9,546 nucleotides of DNA from JAMXLO01 sp036494925 (GTDB taxonomy: Bacteria > Pseudomonadota > Alphaproteobacteria > Acetobacterales > Acetobacteraceae), in the NCBI GenBank assembly GCA_036494925.1, contig DASXNR010000487.1, positions 1-9,546 on the forward strand. Direction: 5' to 3'. Shown here one piece after another: positions 1 to 5,882 of the stretch (the stretch's first letter is position 1; every line of letters starts with the position of its first letter). Position numbers and translations under genes: made by a program. The notes under the pieces are model-generated. The model was not told the DNA's origin. It did not search any database and was given only the letters and a program-made list of their open reading frames with translations.

Positions 1-1077
1 GCCTCGGTCACGCCCACCGATGCCGGCGCGCAGACCGTGCTGGCCGACGCCCTGCACCGCCTCGGCTTCACGGTCACGCCGTTGCGCTACGGCGAAATCG
101 ATAACCTGTTCGCCCGCATCGGCACCGGCGCGCCGCACATCTGCTTCGCCGGCCACACCGACGTCGTCCCGGTCGGCGCGGCGAACTGGCAGTCGGGTCC
201 GTTCGCGGGCGAGGTACGCAACGACATCCTCTACGGGCGCGGCGCCTGCGACATGAAGGGCGGCATCGCCGCCTTCGTCGCCGCGGCTGCCCAGCACCTG
301 TCCCACGGCCCGCCGATCGGTTCGATCAGCCTGCTGATCACCGGCGACGAGGAGGGTCCCGCGGTCGATGGCACGGTTCGCGTCCTGGAATGGATGGCAG
401 CCAACGGCCAGCTCCCCGATTTCTGCATCGTGGGTGAACCGACCTGTCCGGTGAAGCTTGGCGACATGGTGAAGATCGGTCGCCGCGGCAGCCTGAACGC
501 GAAGCTTACGGTGCACGGCACACAGGGGCATGTCGCCTACCCGCAGCGCGCCGACAATCCGGTTCACCGGCTGATCCGTATCGCCGATGCGCTCACCGCG
601 GCGCCGCTCGATGCCGGCAATGACTGGTTCCAGCCCTCCAGCCTGCAGTTCACCAGCATCGACGTGGGCAATCCGGTGACCAACGTGATCCCCGCCACGG
701 CCAGCGCGATGCTGAACATCCGCTTCAACAGCGACCACACCGGGACGGCGCTGTCGGCGTGGCTGCGCGCGGTGATCGCGCAGCATGCCGAACGCTTCGA
801 CCTCGACATCGCGATCAGCGGCGAGGCGTTCCTGACCGAGCCCGGGCCGCTGGTTGAGACGCTGCGCCAGGCGATCGTGGATGCGACCGGCGTGGAGCCG
901 AAGCTCGACACCGGCGGCGGCACCTCGGACGCGCGGTTCATCGCACGCTATTGCCCGGTGGCGGAGTTTGGCCTGGTCGGCGCCACCATGCATCAGGTGG
1001 ACGAACGCGTGCCGGTGGCGGAACTGCGCGACCTCGCTGGCATCTATCGCGGCATCCTCGCGGCCTTCCTGGCATGA
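1..1077 (+). CDS. dapE: Succinyl-diaminopimelate desuccinylase (5'-partial)
   Basis: Hydrolyses N-succinyl-L,L-diaminopimelate to L,L-diaminopimelate and succinate in the cytoplasmic lysine/meso-DAP pathway. The frame is open from base 1, and the first visible residues (ASVTPTDAGAQ) match the segment just after the DapE N-terminal helix. About 17-20 residues lie outside the window, giving a total near the usual 375; the GTG at base 37 is internal. The di-zinc M20 peptidase ligands are all present (visible numbering): His52 in FAGHTDVVP, Asp84 in GACDMKGG, the Glu117-Glu118 pair in TGDEEGPA, Glu146 in VGEPT and the final His331 in ATMHQVDE. The dimerisation-domain motifs GRRGSLNAKLTVHG and GHVAYP and the late GGGTSDARFIA motif are also intact. 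The TGA overlaps the next ATG as ATGA, so it heads or sits within an operon with the two membrane proteins downstream. Nothing suggests loss of function. Confidence 0.97.
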   Translation, partial: ASVTPTDAGAQTVLADALHRLGFTVTPLRYGEIDNLFARIGTGAPHICFAGHTDVVPVGAANWQSGPFAGEVRNDILYGRGACDMKGGIAAFVAAAAQHLSHGPPIGSISLLITGDEEGPAVDGTVRVLEWMAANGQLPDFCIVGEPTCPVKLGDMVKIGRRGSLNAKLTVHGTQGHVAYPQRADNPVHRLIRIADALTAAPLDAGNDWFQPSSLQFTSIDVGNPVTNVIPATASAMLNIRFNSDHTGTALSAWLRAVIAQHAERFDLDIAISGEAFLTEPGPLVETLRQAIVDATGVEPKLDTGGGTSDARFIARYCPVAEFGLVGATMHQVDERVPVAELRDLAGIYRGILAAFLA

Positions 1078-1637
1078 GCGGCCAACGCCGGCAGCCGGGC
1101 AGCGTCGTGGTGGGCATCGCGCGTCTGGCGCGAGGACGCGCCGACGGTCTTGGCCAGTTCGGTGCCACGCGCGACGCGTTTCTGGTGAGTCTGGCACCAC
1201 TGATCGCGTTCCCGCTGGTGGGCGGCGTGCTGATGCTGCTGGGCGGCGGCGGTCTCGACGCGCTGGCGGATCTGCTGGCGACGCTGTGCGCGCTGCTTGC
1301 GCCGCCGGTGCTGTCGTTCGAGGTGGCGCGGCTGTGGGGCCGGCAGGCGGCGTGGCTGCGCTTCGCCACGGCATTCAACTGGTGCCAGTGGGTGATCCCG
1401 GTGTTCGGCGCCGTGCTGCTGGTGGTTCTGGCCATCCTCATCGGTTTTGGCCTGCCGCGCGAGCTCGCGCGTGGCGCCGCGGTGTTCGGGATCATCGCCT
1501 ATGGCCTGTGGCTGCACTGGTTCGTGACGCGCCATGGCCTCGGCCTGTCCGGCCTGCGCGCGGCGCTGTTGGTGCTCGGGGTCAACCTTGGCACGGTCGT
1601 CCTCGTGCTGGGGCCGCGCATGATCAGCAACGAATGA
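1074..1637 (+). CDS. Small multi-pass membrane protein, first of a tandem pair (function unknown)
   Basis: I do not recognise the family. The predicted protein has 187 residues and about five hydrophobic segments (near 36-57, 62-82, 104-126, 134-151 and 160-180), with a basic N-terminus (MSGQRRQ). Landmarks are ARGRADGL (19-26), FNWCQWV (101-107) and LWLHWF (145-150); all recur at similar positions in the next gene. The start chosen is the ATG overlapping the dapE stop as ATGA. The frame runs open further upstream but only inside dapE. No good Shine-Dalgarno precedes this ATG, which fits translational coupling to dapE. Its own TGA overlaps the next ATG in the same way. The codon-3 position is strongly GC, as in its neighbours. 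A transporter or envelope role is possible but not shown by any motif. Confidence 0.85.
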   Translation: MSGQRRQPGSVVVGIARLARGRADGLGQFGATRDAFLVSLAPLIAFPLVGGVLMLLGGGGLDALADLLATLCALLAPPVLSFEVARLWGRQAAWLRFATAFNWCQWVIPVFGAVLLVVLAILIGFGLPRELARGAAVFGIIAYGLWLHWFVTRHGLGLSGLRAALLVLGVNLGTVVLVLGPRMISNE

Positions 1638-2203
1638 GCCTCGGCACGTCGGTCGTGTCCGGGATGCAGGCGGCGCTGCTGCTGGCGCGCGGCCGCCCGG
1701 ACGGGTTGCGCTATGTCGAGGACGACATGGCGGGCGCCGCGCGCAGCTTCTGGGCAGCGGCGATCTGCCTGCCGGCGTTCGTCTGCCTGCGCCTGCTGGC
1801 CTGGATGGGCGGCGCAATGCCACCGCACGCAGGGCACGTGTTTGCGCTGGACCTGATGACCTTCGGCATCGGCTGGTGCGGCTTTGCGGTGCTGTCGTAC
1901 CGGCTGATCGGCGCGATGGGGCTGGGCGCGCGCTGGCCCCGGTTTATCGCGCTGTGGAACTGGTGCAACGTGGTGCAGTACCTGCTGCTGGTGGTGTTCA
2001 GCATCCCGGGCCTGCTGGGCGCGCCGCCGCTGTTGGACCAGGTGGCGCAACTGTCCGGGCTGGGCTGGGCGCTGTGGCTCGAGTGGTTCGCGTTCCGCCT
2101 CACGCTGGAGGTCAGCGTTGCCGTGGCGGCTGGACTGGTGGCGCTGGATGTGGCGATCGGGGTACTGCTGGCGGCGGTGAGTGTGGTGGTCGCCGGCGCC
2201 TAG
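1634..2203 (+). CDS. Small multi-pass membrane protein, second of a tandem pair (function unknown)
   Basis: The predicted protein has 189 residues and four to five hydrophobic segments (near 38-58, 70-95, 112-130 and 157-187). It shares with the preceding protein RGRPDGL (19-25 against RGRADGL 20-26), WNWCNVV (108-114 against FNWCQWV 101-107) and LWLEWF (147-152 against LWLHWF 145-150). Elsewhere identity is low, so this looks like an old duplication or a heterodimeric pair. The start is the ATG overlapping the upstream stop (ATGA). The frame is open well upstream, but there it lies antiparallel to nothing and inside dapE and the first membrane gene, so those upstream starts are disfavoured. 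It ends with TAG at 2201-2203 and is the last gene of the dapE operon; no clear hairpin terminator follows. Function is unknown. Confidence 0.84.
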   Translation: MSLGTSVVSGMQAALLLARGRPDGLRYVEDDMAGAARSFWAAAICLPAFVCLRLLAWMGGAMPPHAGHVFALDLMTFGIGWCGFAVLSYRLIGAMGLGARWPRFIALWNWCNVVQYLLLVVFSIPGLLGAPPLLDQVAQLSGLGWALWLEWFAFRLTLEVSVAVAAGLVALDVAIGVLLAAVSVVVAGA

Positions 2204-2886
2204 GCCTGGGACGGTTTCGTCTCACCATGTCGATGATCGGGACAATAGCACGACGGGTGAGACAGGATGGAATTTTGAACCGCAGATGCACTGAGAAGTG
2301 TGGGCACCGGCACGGCAATCACTGAAGCGCCGCAGCCGGCGCATGTCGATGGTCGTGTCCGAATGCAGTTCGGCTGATCGGTGCCCCAAAAACTTGGCAA
2401 CTCTTCGCTGTTCATGGGGTCTTCCCCCCAACGATGCCTGGATTTGCCCTGACAGGGCCTTTGTTGCTGGTGAACCCGCGCGAGGCCGGGGATATCCGTC
2501 CCAGACTGGTGGGTATTGACCGACATTGTGGAGAACCATCGAATTATTACCATGTTCACTGTATGTTCTATGCCAGTCCGGGCCCAGGAAGCAAGTGATT
2601 TGGCGGCGGTGCCGTGCGGGGCAGCGGGCGCGTTCGGCGCGCTGCGGGATTCAAGCGCTGACGGGTCGTCTCTCCGGCAGACGTCGGTGGCCAGCACCGA
2701 TCCGCTGGGGCCGACGATGTCAGCGCCGCCTCGGCCGAAATTCCAGCCGTAGCTGAGCAAGGCGACCCGATCACTCGGAACACAGGCAATCTCGGGGCAT
2801 TCGCTGGCGAGACATGGAACGGGTTGTTTGCCCCGGCCGAGCATCAATCGGTCCCGCCGGTCGCGCACGCCACTCTGGCCGGGATA
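2204..2886. other. Gene-free stretch, probably decayed sequence
   Basis: There is no convincing gene in these roughly 680 bases. Base composition is mixed, with AT-richer patches (near 2240-2285 and 2515-2580) unlike the flanking genes. A long open frame on the minus strand (2200-2868) has poor, cysteine- and arginine-rich composition, and I do not count it as a gene. An 8-bp inverted repeat sits at 2219-2226/2256-2263 (separate entry). I see no tRNA, no CRISPR and no complete insertion sequence. The best reading is eroded accessory or mobile DNA, but no fragment in it can be named with confidence. Confidence 0.5.
2219..2263. repeat. 8-bp inverted repeat GTCTCACC / GGTGAGAC
   Basis: GTCTCACC at 2219-2226 is perfectly complementary to GGTGAGAC at 2256-2263, with 29 bases between. 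The right arm extends as GGTGAGACAGG (2256-2266), and the same 11-mer recurs in direct orientation at 3358-3368, just past the BrnA-like remnant. The loop is long for a terminator and no T-run follows. It could be a trace of a mobile element end or a protein-binding site; chance is possible. Confidence 0.4.
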
Positions 2887-2908
2887 TTGAAACTACGGCT
2901 AATCCGTA
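2887..2908 (+). promoter_or_regulatory. Possible promoter/operator of the brnT remnant
   Basis: A TTGAAA -35-like hexamer (2887-2892) is followed by the short palindrome TACGG-CTAAT-CCGTA (2894-2908), which runs into the ATG of the BrnT-like remnant. BrnTA operons are known to be autorepressed by the antitoxin binding inverted repeats in the promoter, so a relic operator here is plausible. No clear -10 element fits at standard spacing, so the call is weak. Confidence 0.22.
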
Positions 2909-3064
2909 TGTATGCAGAACGTGAGTCTGAGTGGGACGACGACAAGGCCGCGGGCAATATTATTCGTTGCCTACACGGAGCGCGGCGACAAGATTCGGAT
3001 TATCTCGGCCCGTCGAGCGGAAAAGCATGAGCAGGACAGATACTACCGTCGAAATTCACCGTGA
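2908..3064 (+). pseudogene. brnT: BrnT-like toxin remnant with internal deletion and frameshift
   Basis: BrnT toxins are small RelE-fold ribonucleases of about 90 residues encoded directly before their antitoxin. Here the N-terminus MYAERESEWDDDKAAGN is read from the ATG at 2908 in frame 1. The typical C-terminal half, ILFVAYTERGDKIRI then ISARRAEKHEQDRYY, is read in frame 2 from about 2957 to the TGA at 3062-3064. The two halves abut near 2957. The middle of the protein, roughly 40-45 codons covering the usual RKHG and central strand region, is missing, and the join is out of frame. No continuous frame gives a working toxin. The 3' end overlaps the start of the antitoxin remnant at 3027, the usual BrnTA arrangement. 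Family assignment rests on recalled motifs; the break is seen directly. Confidence 0.78.
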
Positions 3065-3350
3065 TGGCACGATGCATCGCGTCATGCCGGATGGCAGCGA
3101 AGTGCCGATGCCGGCACCCGGCCCGCTCGCGCCGATGACCGAGGCGGAAGTTCACGCCGCGGCGCTCGCCGACCCGGATGCGGCCAGTGTCGCGCACGAA
3201 GGCGTTGCGGCGCGCTCGGGCTGACGCAGGAGGAATTGGGAACAGGGCAGAGTGGCGCCTGACCAAGCCGCGCAGGCTTACCTGCGGGCCATCGCCGGCG
3301 ATGCCGCGGCCGTACGGCGCGCGCTGGAGGCTGGACCGAAGGGGCGGTGA
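3027..3350 (+). pseudogene. brnA: BrnA-like antitoxin remnant with multiple indels
   Basis: The antitoxin of this pair is a DNA-binding protein that neutralises the toxin and represses the operon. The N-terminal part is intact in frame 3 from the ATG at 3027: MSRTDTTVEIHRDGT, MPDGSE, LAPMTEAEV and AALADPDA. After about 3178 the expected continuation (RPVSRTKALRRA) is in frame 1. After about 3212 ALGLTQEE, the start of the HTH, is in frame 2. From 3237 the C-terminus returns to frame 3: WEQGRVAPDQAAQAYLRAIA up to KGR and TGA at 3348-3350. I infer two larger deletions, the first with ATGCG at the junction and the second inside the HTH between QEE and WEQG, plus a 2-base loss in a GC repeat at about 3211. 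The literal frame from 3027 stops at 3224, giving 65 residues without the HTH. It could still make a short peptide but not the full DNA-binding antitoxin. Confidence 0.78.
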
Positions 3351-3359
3351 CGTCCCAGG

Positions 3360-3548
3360 TGAGACAGGCGGAGCGCACATGCCGGTCGGGTCGCGCGCTT
3401 TCATCACCAGGAACGGATAAGTCTCCACCGTGCGCTCGGACGGGCGCAGGACGAAATTGCGAACCTCGTTATTGAGCGCGGTAGCTGGCGCCAGTGCGAA
3501 CAGAAGATCGCGCCCGTTGATTCCCACCTCGGTCGCCAGCGTGTATGG
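3360..3548 (-). pseudogene. Probable gene fragment, minus strand, family not recognised
   Basis: Read on the minus strand, an open stretch from 3548 gives LATEVGINGRDLLFALAP, ALNNEVRNFVLRPSERTVE and TYPFLVMKARDPTGM. Codon choice is good for a GC-rich genome (CTG, CGC, GTC, ACC, GAG), and the plus-strand readings are much less protein-like. Two stops in tandem (TGA TGA, 3549-3554) precede it. In the same frame before those stops is a short hydrophobic segment, VKFAGSVAGLCFGFLVGALMW. Beyond about 3360 the frame only mirrors the BrnA remnant. I cannot name the family; it may be the relic of a membrane-anchored or accessory protein broken at both ends. Confidence 0.35.
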
Positions 3549-3554
3549 TCATCA

Positions 3555-4020
3555 CCGCATCCACATTAATGCGCCAACCAGGAACCCGAAACAGAGACCA
3601 GCGACACTGCCAGCGAATTTCACGGTGATGGGCAACGGCTGTCATCCTTGACCTACCGATACAGGATCATCCCTACTCGCTCTTGCTGCCTATATGGGGA
3701 GACGCTGGTTTTCTCCGCTGTGATTCTATCGATGCCTCGTTCCTTAAACCTGCTTTCAGGCGTATCACTGGTCGCTGCCCAATAAGCGAGACAGCCTTGG
3801 CCTCGCAGACGAGAGGACCATCAAGTTTGGGCATCGGCTCGTTGTCTGCGATACCGTACTTTGTTGGGGCCTCGTTGAACGAACCACCACCCGGGTTCGG
3901 TCGCGAGATCGCGGGGGCGCCGAAGCTGGTCTAGCACTGCTTTTTTAGTCAGCGTTGCCGGCGCCTACATCGCATTCAATTCCGCCAAAGCCTTGTTACT
4001 ATCCTCAGCTTCCCTCCCTC
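3555..4020. other. Gene-free stretch upstream of acdS
   Basis: No supportable gene is seen. Composition is lower in GC than the flanking operons (for example 3650-3760). Open frames exist on both strands (a plus-strand one spans 3683-3934), but none has recognisable motifs or convincing codon bias. A short T-run (3940-3946) follows a poor stem. The last 60-80 bases must carry the acdS promoter; TTCAAT (3975-3980) and TACTAT (3997-4002) are a weak candidate pair at 16-bp spacing. Confidence 0.45.
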
Positions 4021-4024
4021 AGGA
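4021..4024 (+). promoter_or_regulatory. Ribosome binding site of acdS
   Basis: AGGA lies 9 bases before the ATG at 4034 and supports that start. No in-frame ATG lies shortly upstream, and the resulting N-terminus (MLSNFPRYPLTFGPTP) matches the usual length of ACC deaminases. Confidence 0.6.
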
Positions 4025-4033
4025 CCCCAGCTG

Positions 4034-5044
4034 ATGCTCTCCAACTTCCCCCGCTACCCCCTGACCTTCGGCCCCACCCCGATCGAGCACCTACCCCGCC
4101 TCACCAAACACCTCGGCGGCGCGGTGGAGCTCTACGCCAAGCGCGAGGACTGCAACTCCGGCCTCGCGTTCGGCGGCAACAAGCTGCGCAAGCTGGAATA
4201 CATCGTGCCCGACGCGATCGCCTCCAACGCCGACACCCTGGTCTCGATCGGCGGCGTGCAGTCCAACCACACCCGCATGGTCGCCGCGGTGGCAGCGAAG
4301 CTCGGCATGAAGTGCCTGCTGATCCAGGAAAGCTGGGTGCCGCACGAGGACGCGGTTTATGACCGGGTGGGCAACATCCTGCTGTCCCGCATCATGGGCG
4401 CCGAGACCCGCCTGGTGGACGAAGGCTTCGACATCGGCATCCGCGAAAGCTGGACCGCGGCGCTGGAAGAGGTGCGCGCCAGGGGCGGCAAGCCCTACGC
4501 CATCCCGGCGGGCGCCTCGGTGCACCGGTTGGGCGGTCTCGGCTATGTCGGGTTCGCCGAGGAGGTGCGGGCGCAGGAGGCGGCGATGGGCGTGCGGTTC
4601 GACTATATCGTCGTGTGCACCGTCACCGGTTCGACGCATGCCGGCATGGTGGTCGGCTTCGCAGCGGACGGCCGCGCGCGCAACGTGATCGGCATCGATG
4701 CCTCCTGCACGCCGGCGCAGACCAGGGCGCAGGTGATCGACATCGCGCGCAACACCTCGGCACTGGTCGGCGGCAGGGACATCGCGGCGGACGACATCGT
4801 GCTGCTGGAGGACTACGCCCATCCGGTCTATGGCGTGCCGTCGCAGCAGACGCTGGAGGCCATCCGCCTGTGCGCGCGGCTGGAGGGCATGATCACCGAC
4901 CCGGTCTACGAGGGCAAGTCGATGCAGGGAATGATCGACCTGGTCCGGAACGGCTTCTTCCCGAGCGGCTCCAAGGTGCTCTACGCGCATCTCGGCGGCG
5001 CACCGGCGCTGAACGGCTACAGCTATACGTTCCGCAACGGTTGA
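4034..5044 (+). CDS. acdS: 1-aminocyclopropane-1-carboxylate (ACC) deaminase
   Basis: A PLP enzyme that splits ACC, the plant ethylene precursor, into 2-oxobutanoate and ammonia in the cytoplasm. Plant-associated bacteria use it to draw down host ethylene and gain nitrogen. At 336 residues it has the normal family length. The PLP lysine is Lys50 in AFGGNKLRKLEY, and the catalytic serine is Ser77 in GGVQSNHTR (Lys51 and Ser78 in the Pseudomonas enzyme). Glu293 (DPVYEGKSM) and Leu320 (YAHLGGAPALN) match the Glu295/Leu322 pair that marks true ACC deaminases; D-cysteine desulfhydrases carry other residues there. The phosphate-binding loop VTGSTHAG (197-204) is present. The gene stands alone, with decayed DNA upstream and a convergent operon ending 25 bases downstream. 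The Lrp-type regulator gene acdR, often adjacent, is not seen in this window. Confidence 0.96.
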   Translation: MLSNFPRYPLTFGPTPIEHLPRLTKHLGGAVELYAKREDCNSGLAFGGNKLRKLEYIVPDAIASNADTLVSIGGVQSNHTRMVAAVAAKLGMKCLLIQESWVPHEDAVYDRVGNILLSRIMGAETRLVDEGFDIGIRESWTAALEEVRARGGKPYAIPAGASVHRLGGLGYVGFAEEVRAQEAAMGVRFDYIVVCTVTGSTHAGMVVGFAADGRARNVIGIDASCTPAQTRAQVIDIARNTSALVGGRDIAADDIVLLEDYAHPVYGVPSQQTLEAIRLCARLEGMITDPVYEGKSMQGMIDLVRNGFFPSGSKVLYAHLGGAPALNGYSYTFRNG

Positions 5045-5069
5045 CCGGTCCGCGGCCGCCGCTCCGGCA

Positions 5070-5882
5070 TCAGCGCGCCGGCCCGCCGGAACCGAACCCT
5101 TGCATGGTCCAGATCAACGGGGCCGGATCGACGCGGATGCTGCCCAGGCGGGCGCGGTTGAAATCGGTGATGAGCACGAGCGCGCCGGCCCACATCAGCA
5201 ATGACAGCCCCGACAGCAAGGCCTGGCGGTTGCCGGTGGCGCCGAGCAGATAGCCCATCGCGCCGACCGCGAGCATCGACCCCACCAGCGCCGCCCAGGT
5301 CAGGGTTGCGGGCGCGCGGCTTTCGAAGGTGAAGCGCTGCGCGAGCGATGCGTCGAACATGTCGTTGAGTGCGGCGATCAGCGACGCGGTGATCGGGGTC
5401 GGCGTCCGTCGTGCCAGGTCGGTTGCCGATCGCCACATCTCGGTCTGCAATGCGTTGGTTCGCGCCAGCAGCGCCGGGACCGCGCTCTCCAGGTCGGCGG
5501 TCGTGAAGTCGAGGCGGACCTTGGTGTAGTCCTCGATCAGCGTAGCGATGGCGGCGCCTTCCGGCTCGCCAACCAGCCGCGCCCGCAACCAGGCGGTGCC
5601 GATGGTGTTGGCCTCCTGGACCACCAGGTCCCTGCGCGCCTCGAAGCGGCCCTGGGCGGCGCTGATGGTCAGGCCGAGCGTGAACGCGAGCAGAGCGAAC
5701 ATGCTGGTCGTGACGGTTGAGATGGAGGTCCGCTCGTTCTCCGCCGCCGGTCTTCGCGTTGGTATCCGCCGGCGCTCCAGCCGGAAGCCGATCTCCCCCG
5801 CGGCCGCCAGCAGAACGAACAGGAATGCCCAGAGCAGGAGAAGATTGGTCTCGATGATAAATCCGAACAAATTGGCTACCAC
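5070..5882 (-). CDS. DUF4239 / bestrophin-like four-helix membrane protein
   Basis: The predicted protein has 270 residues with hydrophobic helices near 10-29, 58-76, 193-214 and 221-239, two at each end of a soluble helical middle. Family-typical segments are RRDLVVQEANTIGTAWLRAR (83-102) and DFNRARLGSIRVDP (240-253). This pattern fits the DUF4239 (bestrophin-like) group, whose biochemical role is not established; an ion channel is only suggested by the distant bestrophin likeness. The start is GTG (5882-5880), overlapping the stop of the upstream glycosyltransferase gene in GTGGTAG, a 7-nt overlap, with no clear Shine-Dalgarno; translation is probably coupled. An internal TTG a few codons on is the only near alternative. 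It is the last gene of the minus-strand operon and ends 25 bases from the convergent acdS stop, with no obvious terminator between them. Confidence 0.85.
   Translation of the reverse strand: MVANLFGFIIETNLLLLWAFLFVLLAAAGEIGFRLERRRIPTRRPAAENERTSISTVTTSMFALLAFTLGLTISAAQGRFEARRDLVVQEANTIGTAWLRARLVGEPEGAAIATLIEDYTKVRLDFTTADLESAVPALLARTNALQTEMWRSATDLARRTPTPITASLIAALNDMFDASLAQRFTFESRAPATLTWAALVGSMLAVGAMGYLLGATGNRQALLSGLSLLMWAGALVLITDFNRARLGSIRVDPAPLIWTMQGFGSGGPAR

Noticed and set aside
2340..2420. Minus-strand words such as VAKFLGHRS that faintly recall a tyrosine recombinase C-terminus
   Set aside because: No catalytic Arg/His/Tyr context around it and only one short match; not enough for an integrase fragment.
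2200..2868. A 222-codon open frame on the minus strand across the gene-free region
   Set aside because: Composition is rich in Cys, Arg, Ser and Pro without domains or hydrophobic periodicity, codon use is erratic, and it begins inside the stop region of the preceding operon. Long chance frames are common at this GC content.
3683..3934. 83-codon plus-strand frame upstream of acdS
   Set aside because: No recognisable motif, weak codon bias, no ribosome binding site, and the opposite strand is also open.
2192..3967. 11-bp direct repeat GCCGGCGCCTA at 2192-2202 and 3957-3967, near both edges of the gene-poor segment, as possible attachment sites
   Set aside because: The word is almost entirely a GC-rich palindromic core frequent in such genomes, and no integrase or tRNA end is nearby.
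5045..5069. GC-rich 25-base gap between the convergent acdS and DUF4239 stops as a bidirectional terminator
   Set aside because: It contains short palindromic words such as GCGGCCGC but no stable stem with a flanking T-run on either strand.
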